Shown here: piece by piece, positions 6,898-12,656 of the stretch
Position numbering within the stretch: the stretch's first letter is position 1
Layout: each line of letters starts with the position of its first letter
DNA from: Anaerolineae bacterium
GTDB lineage: Bacteria > Chloroflexota > Anaerolineae > J102
Length of the DNA stretch: 12,656 nt
Assembly (NCBI GenBank): GCA_015493675.1
Contig: WGCR01000065.1
Coordinates: 1-12,656, forward strand
Reading direction: 5' to 3'
Translations under genes and position numbers: made by a program
The notes under the pieces: model-generated
Database searches by the model: none
What the model was told of the DNA's origin: nothing
The model's input: the letters and a program-made list of their open reading frames with translations, nothing else

Positions 6898-8268
6898 ATG
6901 TCCGCTACGACCGATCCCGCCGAAGTTCCGGTTCTCGGCCCGGGACAAACCTACGCTACCGTCACCGACAGAGTCACGGGCGTCATTCTCACCAAAAAGA
7001 CGCCCAAGGGATGGCTGCTCGGCTTTGGCATCGCCTTTCTGTTTATGATGCTGATGCTGTTCTCGCTGACGGTGTTGTTCGCCAAAGGCACCGGCATCTG
7101 GGGGCTGAACAACACCGTTGCCTGGGGTTTCGCCATCGTCAACTTTGTCTGGTGGGTTGGCATCGGCCACGCAGGCACCCTTATTTCCGCCATCCTCCTG
7201 CTTTTCCGGCAGGAGTGGCGCAATTCCATTAATCGCTTTGCCGAAGCGATGACCATTTTTGCTGTGGCTAACGCCGGTCTTTTCCCCATCATCCACACAG
7301 GTCGCCCGTGGCTGGCCTACTGGTTGCTGCCTTATCCCAGCCTGTTGCAGTTGTGGCCGCAGTTCCGCAGCCCCTTGCTGTGGGATGTGTTCGCCATCTC
7401 CACCTATGTCACCATCTCATTGCTTTTCTGGTATATGGGGCTGATTCCCGATTTCGCCACCCTGCATGATATGGCGTATAACAAGGCTGTGCGCCGCATA
7501 TACGGCGTGTTTGCATTGGGATGGCGCGGCGCCTCCCGACATTGGGCGCAATACAACCGGGCGGCCCTGTTGCTGGCTGCTTTGGCGACGCCGCTGGTGG
7601 TTTCGGTGCACAGCGTGGTGAGTTTCGACTTTGCGGTCAGTTCGGTGCCCGGTTGGCATACCACCTTTTTGCCGCCCTACTTTGTTTCGGGCGCCATTTT
7701 CTCCGGTTTTGCCATGGTAATGACGCTGGCTATTCCCATCCGCAAGTTCTATCACATGGAAGACTTCATTACCGATCGCCATCTTGAAAACATGGCCAAG
7801 GTGATGCTGGCCACGGGGCTGATTGTTTTCTACGCATACATCATGGAGGTTTTCTTCGCCTGGTACAGCGGCAATCAGTATGAGAAATTCATGATTTACA
7901 ATCGCATGACCGGGCCTTACGCCCCCTATTACTGGGCGCTTATCTTCTTCAACGGCATCATGCCCCAATTGCTCTGGTTCAAGAAAGTGCGCCGGAATAT
8001 CCCGCTTCTGTTTGTGATATCTCTCGGCGTAAATGTCGGCATGTGGCTGGAGCGTTTCATCATCGTGGTCACCAGTCTGCATCGTGAATATCTGCCCTCC
8101 ACCTGGGCCTATTACGCAGGCACGTTCTGGGATTGGTCCCTTTATATCGGCACCATTGGCTTCTTCGTCGCCCTGTTATTCCTCTTCCTGCGGGTGTTGC
8201 CGATGATCAATATGTTTGAGATGAAAGAACTCGTTCATCATCTGTCGCATCGAGGCAAGGAGCACTAA
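6898..8268 (+). CDS. actC: ACIII subunit ActC, NrfD-type quinol-binding membrane protein
   Basis: This 456-residue NrfD/PsrC-family protein has about ten hydrophobic spans after a roughly 40-residue N-terminus. Family landmarks are WWVGIGHAGTLIS (about 85-97), GLFPIIHTGRPW (about 127-138), a VSVHSVVSFDF stretch (about 234-244) followed by GWHTTFLPPY, and ERFIIVVTSLHR (about 385-396). In ACIII this subunit holds the menaquinol oxidation site on the positive side and hands electrons to the ActB clusters. It has also been proposed to take part in proton translocation. GGAGGTG at 6884-6890 is seven bases before the ATG and lies inside the end of actB, which suggests translational coupling. Assignment is sure; residue-level roles are inferred from the family. 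Confidence 0.95.
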   Translation: MSATTDPAEVPVLGPGQTYATVTDRVTGVILTKKTPKGWLLGFGIAFLFMMLMLFSLTVLFAKGTGIWGLNNTVAWGFAIVNFVWWVGIGHAGTLISAILLLFRQEWRNSINRFAEAMTIFAVANAGLFPIIHTGRPWLAYWLLPYPSLLQLWPQFRSPLLWDVFAISTYVTISLLFWYMGLIPDFATLHDMAYNKAVRRIYGVFALGWRGASRHWAQYNRAALLLAALATPLVVSVHSVVSFDFAVSSVPGWHTTFLPPYFVSGAIFSGFAMVMTLAIPIRKFYHMEDFITDRHLENMAKVMLATGLIVFYAYIMEVFFAWYSGNQYEKFMIYNRMTGPYAPYYWALIFFNGIMPQLLWFKKVRRNIPLLFVISLGVNVGMWLERFIIVVTSLHREYLPSTWAYYAGTFWDWSLYIGTIGFFVALLFLFLRVLPMINMFEMKELVHHLSHRGKEH

Positions 8269-8271
8269 CCC

Positions 8272-8802
8272 ATGAGTGAATCAGTTTATGGCCTTATTGC
8301 TAAATTTGACTCGCCTGAGGCGGTAGTGGAGGCAACCCGCAGCGCCCGTGAGGCTGGTTATCGCCGGATGGAGGCGTATACGCCCTTTCCCATCGAAGAG
8401 CTGGCCGAAATCCTGGAGTTCAAACCCAAAATTCAATATCTCGTCTTCCTGGGCGGGCTAATTGGCGCCATTGGCGGTTTCGGGCTTCAATACTACGCTT
8501 CGGTGATCTCTTACCCGCTCATCATTGGCGGCCGTCCTTTCAACAGTTGGCCCGCCTTCATTATCATCGTTTTCGAGATGACCATTCTTGTCGCAGGCAT
8601 TGTGGCCGTCTTTGGCATGTTGGGTTTGAGTGGCTTTCCCATGCCTTATCATTCGGTTTTTAACGCCAAGGACTTTCGACTCGTGTCCCGGGATAAGTTC
8701 TTCCTGGTGATCGAGTCTCGCGACCCCCGTTTCGACGCACAACGCACCCGGGCTTTTCTCGAAAGCTTGAATCCCGAAGAAGTCACTGAAGTGCAGCCTT
8801 AG
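8272..8802 (+). CDS. actD: ACIII subunit ActD (DUF3341 family)
   Basis: The 176-residue protein starts with a small soluble alpha/beta region (VYGLIAKFDSPEAVVEATR) followed by the YRRMEAYTPFPIEEL motif typical of DUF3341. Two membrane spans follow at about 56-80 and 97-122, forming a hairpin with a GG-rich first helix. Behind them are PMPYHSVFN and a soluble tail with FFLVIES and the family's conserved 'DPRFD' region. ActD binds no cofactor; in ACIII it packs against the membrane subunits. It starts three bases after actC, with AAGGAG at 8257-8262. Confidence 0.93.
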   Translation: MSESVYGLIAKFDSPEAVVEATRSAREAGYRRMEAYTPFPIEELAEILEFKPKIQYLVFLGGLIGAIGGFGLQYYASVISYPLIIGGRPFNSWPAFIIIVFEMTILVAGIVAVFGMLGLSGFPMPYHSVFNAKDFRLVSRDKFFLVIESRDPRFDAQRTRAFLESLNPEEVTEVQP

Positions 8803-8809
8803 CCCCGAT

Positions 8810-8819
8810 GGAGATTGCC
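8810..8819 (+). promoter_or_regulatory. Ribosome binding site that fixes the actE start
   Basis: GGAG at 8810-8813 is six bases upstream of ATG 8820. The earlier in-frame ATG at 8808 has no Shine-Dalgarno and overlaps this one, so ATG 8820 (MQRMKR) is preferred. Confidence 0.6.
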
Positions 8820-9425
8820 ATGCAACGCATGAAACGCACCGTAAAAAATTTACAAAAAGCGGGCCTGGTTTGCGCGGTTTTCTGTCTGGCCCTGCTTCTC
8901 ACCAGTTGTACCATGACCATGCGCAACCAGCCTCGCTATGAACCTTACGAGGCGACAAATTTCTTCCCCGATGGCCGTTCGGAACGCCCGCTGATTGATG
9001 ACACCGTGGCCCGCGGCAATGCCCGCCTGGACGACTTGCTCTACACCGGCATGGTAGACGGTTCATACGCCGAAGAATTTCCTTTCCCTATTACCCACAA
9101 AGACCTGGTGCGAGGAAAGGAGCGGTATGATATTTATTGCTCGCCTTGCCATGGCCTGACCGGGGAAGGCGACGGCATTGTCGTACAGCGGGGATTCAAG
9201 CAGCCGCCTTCGTTCAATCAGGACCGTTTGCGCGATGCTGCTCCCGGCTATTTTTACTATGCCATCGACAACGGTTTTGGAGCGATGCCCAGTTACGCCA
9301 ACCGCATCCCCGTGCATGATCGTTGGTTGATTGTCGCCTATATCGAGGCGCTACAGTTGAGTCAACATGCTTCGGTCACTGAGCTGCCGCAGGCAGACGT
9401 TGACAAACTGGAGGCCGCCCAATGA
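8820..9425 (+). CDS. actE: ACIII subunit ActE, monoheme cytochrome c lipoprotein
   Basis: From ATG 8820 the product is 201 residues. It has a basic start (RMKRTVK), a hydrophobic signal segment at about 14-27 and a lipobox ending LLTSC, so Cys30 is the predicted lipidated residue after signal peptidase II cleavage. The mature part has one CSPCH heme motif (107-111) and a GFGAMPSY stretch whose Met156 is the likely sixth heme ligand. The motif YEPYEATNFFPDGRS just after the lipid anchor and VARG in the next segment are typical of ActE. It is the periplasmic exit cytochrome of ACIII. Its stop overlaps the ATG of the longer actF frame (ATGA at 9422-9425). Confidence 0.94.
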   Translation: MQRMKRTVKNLQKAGLVCAVFCLALLLTSCTMTMRNQPRYEPYEATNFFPDGRSERPLIDDTVARGNARLDDLLYTGMVDGSYAEEFPFPITHKDLVRGKERYDIYCSPCHGLTGEGDGIVVQRGFKQPPSFNQDRLRDAAPGYFYYAIDNGFGAMPSYANRIPVHDRWLIVAYIEALQLSQHASVTELPQADVDKLEAAQ

Positions 9426-9436
9426 AGGAGCGAACC
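9425..9436 (+). promoter_or_regulatory. Ribosome binding site that fixes the actF start
   Basis: AAGGAG at 9425-9430 is six bases before ATG 9437. An in-frame ATG at 9422 overlaps the actE stop but has no Shine-Dalgarno in front, so ATG 9437 (MNHSQ) is the likelier start. Confidence 0.65.
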
Positions 9437-10642
9437 ATGAATCACTCCCAAGCTGATGAGAAATTGATCAGCCGTTTGAAATCCATGCAGACTTTGTCGC
9501 TGATCGTCGGCGTCATTGGATTGATCGCACTCATTGCTGGCTACTTCTTCGCCAAAGATCAATTCTTTCAGTCCTATCTTGTGGGCTGGACGTTTTGGGT
9601 GCAGGTGGCGCTGGGCGCCTTGGTCATCCTGATGATTCAGAATACGGTGGGAGGCCGGTGGGGGCTGGTGATCCAGCGCCTGGTTGAGGCCGCCACCACA
9701 ACGCTGCCTTTTTTGGCCGTCGGTTTTATCGTGATTATCATCGGTATTCCCCATCTTTATGAATGGTCTCATGCCGATGTCGTGGCCCATGACGAACTGC
9801 TTCAGAGCAAATCCGCCTATCTGAACACGCCCTTCTTCATCGCACGCACGGTCTTTTACTTCGTCATCTGGATTGGCGTCGCCTGGTTGCTACGCAAATG
9901 GTCGGCCCAATTGGATGATGACCCTGAAAATGCATCATTGCGCAAAAAACTACGTAATCTCAGCGCTCCGGGCATCCTTGTCTTTGGTTTGACGGTCACC
10001 TTTGCTTCGGTGGACTGGATGATGTCGCTGGAACCTCATTGGTACTCCACCATTTATGGCATCATGTTCGGCGTGGGAGCCATGGCTGCAGGCTTCTCAT
10101 TCGCCATTATCATCCTCATGAGAATGGTCAAGTACAGTCCCTGGAAAGACGTCATTCGCACCATCGATATCAGTGATCTTGGCAACTGGCTGTTGGCCAG
10201 CATTATGCTGTGGGCTTACGTGGCCTTTTCGCAATTTCTCATCATCTGGTCAGCCAATATCCCGGAAGAAACCACCTGGTATCTGGCCCGGACCCAGGGC
10301 GGCTGGCAGTGGGTGGCGATTCTAAACGTCTTCCTGCATTTCTTCCTGCCCTTCTTCTTCCTGTTGGTGCGGGGAACCAAGAAAGCGCCGGGGCGACTGC
10401 TTTCTATCGCTCTGCTGGTGCTGGCGATGCGATTTCTGGATCTGTTCTGGCTTATTTTTCCCGCTTTTACTCCCGGAAAGATCGTCTTTCCCTGGCTGGC
10501 CATTGTGGCCTGGATTGCGATGGGCGGCTTTTTCATGGCCATCTTCTTCCGGCAGCTCACCAAAGCCAGTTTCTTCCCCACTTATGACTCCCGCCTTGCT
10601 GTTCATCCCGTGAAAGAGGAGGCTCCTAGCCATGCCAGCTAA
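9437..10642 (+). CDS. actF: ACIII subunit ActF, NrfD-like membrane protein
   Basis: The 401-residue protein (from ATG 9437) has ten recognisable hydrophobic spans and the ActF landmark ASVDWMMSLEPHWYSTIYG in its middle, after helix five. It is the second, pseudo-symmetric NrfD-type subunit of ACIII ('quinol:cytochrome c oxidoreductase quinone-binding subunit 2'). It pairs with ActC and probably contributes to proton translocation rather than direct electron flow. The C-terminal tail is short and hydrophilic. The next gene overlaps its last 11 bases. No separate ActG gene is visible, which is not unusual across ACIII clusters. Confidence 0.94.
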   Translation: MNHSQADEKLISRLKSMQTLSLIVGVIGLIALIAGYFFAKDQFFQSYLVGWTFWVQVALGALVILMIQNTVGGRWGLVIQRLVEAATTTLPFLAVGFIVIIIGIPHLYEWSHADVVAHDELLQSKSAYLNTPFFIARTVFYFVIWIGVAWLLRKWSAQLDDDPENASLRKKLRNLSAPGILVFGLTVTFASVDWMMSLEPHWYSTIYGIMFGVGAMAAGFSFAIIILMRMVKYSPWKDVIRTIDISDLGNWLLASIMLWAYVAFSQFLIIWSANIPEETTWYLARTQGGWQWVAILNVFLHFFLPFFFLLVRGTKKAPGRLLSIALLVLAMRFLDLFWLIFPAFTPGKIVFPWLAIVAWIAMGGFFMAIFFRQLTKASFFPTYDSRLAVHPVKEEAPSHAS

Positions 10643-10988
10643 GACCCGTCATCCTGGATATGAACCCGCAGGTTATGGGCGTACGCTTTTGTTGTTTCTT
10701 CTGCTTTTTGTTGTAGCGGTTGTTCTGTTGTTTGCAGCCCTCAACGGTCAGTGGAAGGCATCGGAAGTCAGCGCCTGGCCTGCCGCCATCGACACGTCTT
10801 CCTTTCAGGAGCCTGTCTTGCAGATCGACGCCGTAGCCGATTTACAGCAATTGCAGGCCGAGCAGGAGACGCAATTGAACAGTTATGGTTGGGTCGACAA
10901 GGGGGCGGGCGTGGCCCATATCCCCATTGATCGCGCCATTGAGTTATTAGCCGAACAAGGTTTGCCTTCCCGCAAATCTTCTCAATAA
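10632..10988 (+). CDS. Small single-span membrane protein of ACIII/oxidase operons, unknown function
   Basis: The 118-residue protein has one strongly hydrophobic span at about residues 17-40 and a periplasmic tail. The tail contains LNSYGWVDKGAGVAHIPI followed by DRAIELLAEQGLP. I recognise this tail (YGWVD...GV..IPIDRA.ELL...GLP) as recurring in small unnamed proteins encoded next to ACIII, SCO-type or cytochrome oxidase genes, but I know of no established function. It has no Cys, no heme motif and no obvious metal site. AGGAGG at 10617-10622, nine bases before the ATG, lies inside actF, and the 11-base overlap implies coupled translation. It may be a structural or assembly subunit that bridges ACIII and the oxidase-like part; that role is inference. 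Confidence 0.85.
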   Translation: MPAKTRHPGYEPAGYGRTLLLFLLLFVVAVVLLFAALNGQWKASEVSAWPAAIDTSSFQEPVLQIDAVADLQQLQAEQETQLNSYGWVDKGAGVAHIPIDRAIELLAEQGLPSRKSSQ

Positions 10989-11003
10989 TCAGGTGATTGA
11001 ATT

Positions 11004-12656
11004 ATGCCAACATTTTTATCCCTCCCTGAAAAGGCTTCATCAATTGCCGGATCGGTCAACGCACTGCTGCTTGCAATGCTGGTCGTTGGCTTCCTCTTCG
11101 CTGTCGTGATAATCGTCCTGGCTTTCGCTGCCATGGGACGCACAGATCAGGAGGAGGATCGTGAGGAGCCGAAGCAGGATTCGAAAAATGTCCCGCTTGT
11201 GTGGTCGCTTCTGGTGGGATTGGTGATCGTCGGCTTTTTTGCCTGGTCATCGATTGTATACCTCAACAGCATTAAAGTCCCCGACAATGCTGAACAAGTT
11301 ATCTCCGTAGCCAAGCACTGGGTATGGAAATTCCAGCATGCACCAGATGGCAAAGGGGAGATTGATGAATTGCATGTCGTGGTGGGCAAGCCCGTGGTTC
11401 TGGTAATGACCTCGCAGGACACCACGCACGGCATTTTTATCCCCAGCTTCCTGCAACAGCAATCTATTTTGAAGGGCAGATTCACTGCGATGTGGTTTGA
11501 AGCCACCAAGGCGGGCGAGTTTCCTTTTTATGAAACGCAATACAGCGGCACCGGCTATACCAAGATGTCGGGTTCAATCATCGCCATGGAGCAAGCCGAT
11601 TACGACGCCTGGCTCAGCGGCAAGACGCCCGCTGCACCTGATGAGGGCGGTGAAGCGCCCGCAGGCGGCCTGGTCGCCGAAGGCGAGAGCATCTTCGCGG
11701 CCCAGGGCTGCGCCGGGTGTCATGGCGATACGGACACCCCGGTAGCCCCCAGCCTGCATGGCATCTTCGGCAAAGAAGTGGAACTGGCCGATGGCAGCAA
11801 AGTCACGGTGGATGAGAATTATCTGCACGAATCCATCAAAGACCCGGGCGCCAAACTGGTCAAGGGTTACAACGATATCATGCCCAAGAACTACGGCGCC
11901 GATTTGAGCGAAGATCAGATTCAGGCGCTCATCGCCTACATCAAGTCTCTCAGCGGCGTGATGGAGGAAGGCGGCGGTGAGACCAGCGGCGCTGGCGGCG
12001 AGACTCCTGGTTCGGCTATGGATCTCCCGGCCGACGCCCGGTCCGTGTATGAGGCCAACGGCTGTAACGCCTGCCATGGCCAGAACCTGGAGGGCATGAT
12101 CGGCCCCAATCTGGCGGGGCTGGATGCCGAGTATGTCAAGCACACAGTACGCAATGGCGTCGAAGGCACAGCCATGGCTGCATATCCGCAGATCAGCGAC
12201 GCCGATCTGGATACGCTGGCCCAGGGCATCAACAGTCTGTCATTCGCCGCCACCGGCATGCAGGTGAACCCCACCGTAGCCGGTCACTTGCAGGATGCCG
12301 CGGCGGCCTTCGAATCGGGCGATATGGACGGCGCCAAGACGGCGCTGGAGGCGGCGCTGGCGGCTTGTGGTCAGATGGGCGGCCAGGTCACTCTCAAGAC
12401 CATGATCCGCAAAGCCGAAGAAGGCGACGCCGATTATCTGAAGATGCGTTTTGATGTCTTGCTGGCCGGGAAATCGGGCGGAGAAAGCGCTGCGCCCGAG
12501 ATGAAACCGACGCCCGAGGCCACCAAAGTCGTCGAGCCTACCCAGGCGGCTGAACCCACTGAAGCCGCCAAGACGCCTGCCGGAGAGGGCGATCCTGCTG
12601 CCGGTGAAGCTGTCTTTACCAGCCAGGGGTGCTCGGCCTGTCATACGGATCAGGAC
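11004..12656 (+). CDS. coxB-like: Heme-copper oxidase subunit II homogue lacking CuA ligands, fused to three or more cytochrome c domains (partial)
   Basis: The frame is open from ATG 11004 to the window end (551 codons, 3' partial). AGGTGA at 10991-10996 precedes it by seven bases. Two membrane spans lie at about residues 18-44 and 64-88, then the cupredoxin domain with HWVWKF (105-110) and THGIFIPSF (141-149). The copper loop reads ETQYSGTGYTKM (177-188). Against the canonical CAEYCGTDHSKM, the two Cys are Glu177 and Ser181 and the His is Tyr185; only His142 and Met188 remain, so CuA should be absent. Two complete cytochrome c domains follow: CAGCH 236-240 with Met293, and CNACH 354-358 with probable Met391. 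A helical segment without a heme motif (about 425-490) and a Pro/Thr/Glu linker lead to a third motif, CSACH 543-547, cut by the window edge. It probably assembles with the degenerate subunit I as a multiheme electron-transfer module. Family is sure; function is inferred. Confidence 0.9.
   Translation, partial: MPTFLSLPEKASSIAGSVNALLLAMLVVGFLFAVVIIVLAFAAMGRTDQEEDREEPKQDSKNVPLVWSLLVGLVIVGFFAWSSIVYLNSIKVPDNAEQVISVAKHWVWKFQHAPDGKGEIDELHVVVGKPVVLVMTSQDTTHGIFIPSFLQQQSILKGRFTAMWFEATKAGEFPFYETQYSGTGYTKMSGSIIAMEQADYDAWLSGKTPAAPDEGGEAPAGGLVAEGESIFAAQGCAGCHGDTDTPVAPSLHGIFGKEVELADGSKVTVDENYLHESIKDPGAKLVKGYNDIMPKNYGADLSEDQIQALIAYIKSLSGVMEEGGGETSGAGGETPGSAMDLPADARSVYEANGCNACHGQNLEGMIGPNLAGLDAEYVKHTVRNGVEGTAMAAYPQISDADLDTLAQGINSLSFAATGMQVNPTVAGHLQDAAAAFESGDMDGAKTALEAALAACGQMGGQVTLKTMIRKAEEGDADYLKMRFDVLLAGKSGGESAAPEMKPTPEATKVVEPTQAAEPTEAAKTPAGEGDPAAGEAVFTSQGCSACHTDQD

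Noticed and set aside
12240..12400. Low-complexity GCG/GGC-rich stretch as a possible tandem repeat
   Set aside because: It reflects Ala/Gly/Glu-rich coding sequence of the subunit II fusion. No regular repeat unit could be followed.
11004..12656. Interpretation of the CuA loss as a quinol-oxidase subunit II (CyoA type)
   Set aside because: CyoA-type subunits partner an active subunit I and do not carry several fused c-type hemes. The partner encoded here lacks the oxygen-reducing site.
1..12656. CRISPR array, tRNA, rRNA or transposase gene
   Set aside because: No regularly spaced repeats, no cloverleaf or rRNA-like segments and no transposase motifs were seen on either strand.

Overview
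The window carries a near-complete gene cluster for Alternative Complex III (ACIII), the quinol:electron-acceptor oxidoreductase that replaces cytochrome bc1 in some bacteria. It is flanked by two genes of the heme-copper oxidase (HCO) family. All confident genes are on the + strand. The combination of an ACIII operon with co-transcribed oxidase-type subunits, a cytochrome-c-fused subunit II and moderate GC suggests a Chloroflexota bacterium (Anaerolineae or a related class). That taxonomic guess is inference; no rRNA or other marker is present.

Layout. Bases 1-54 are the last 17 codons of an upstream gene, followed by a perfect 13-bp hairpin (88-119). A gene-free stretch then holds a 12-bp inverted repeat (230-290). 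A membrane-anchored TPR protein (369-1286) follows and ends in a clear terminator (1297-1326). The operon proper starts at 1536. In order it holds an HCO subunit I homologue (1536-3131), ActA pentaheme cytochrome c (3187-3858), ActB molybdopterin-fold/iron-sulfur protein (3927-6893), ActC (6898-8268), ActD (8272-8802), ActE monoheme lipoprotein (8820-9425), ActF (9437-10642), a small single-span membrane protein (10632-10988), and an HCO subunit II homologue fused to at least three cytochrome c domains (11004 to the window end, still open). Spacing is tight from actB onward and most genes have a good Shine-Dalgarno sequence, so this is probably one transcription unit.

How it should work. ActC/ActF oxidise menaquinol in the membrane. 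Electrons pass through the ActB iron-sulfur clusters and the ActA/ActE c-hemes to an acceptor, classically a cytochrome c or an associated aa3 oxidase.

Main discovery. The two oxidase-like subunits are not a normal oxidase. In near-gapless alignments made by eye to remembered canonical sequences, subunit I keeps both low-spin heme ligands (H81, H394). It has lost the high-spin heme a3 ligand (His to Asn392) and one CuB ligand (His to Val306). The key D- and K-channel residues are also gone. Subunit II has lost most of its CuA ligands (Cys to Glu177, Cys to Ser181, His to Tyr185) while gaining several c-type hemes. Both reading frames are intact. The cluster therefore appears to encode ACIII plus a catalytically dead, electron-carrying 'pseudo-oxidase' shell, which I do not recognise as a described complex.
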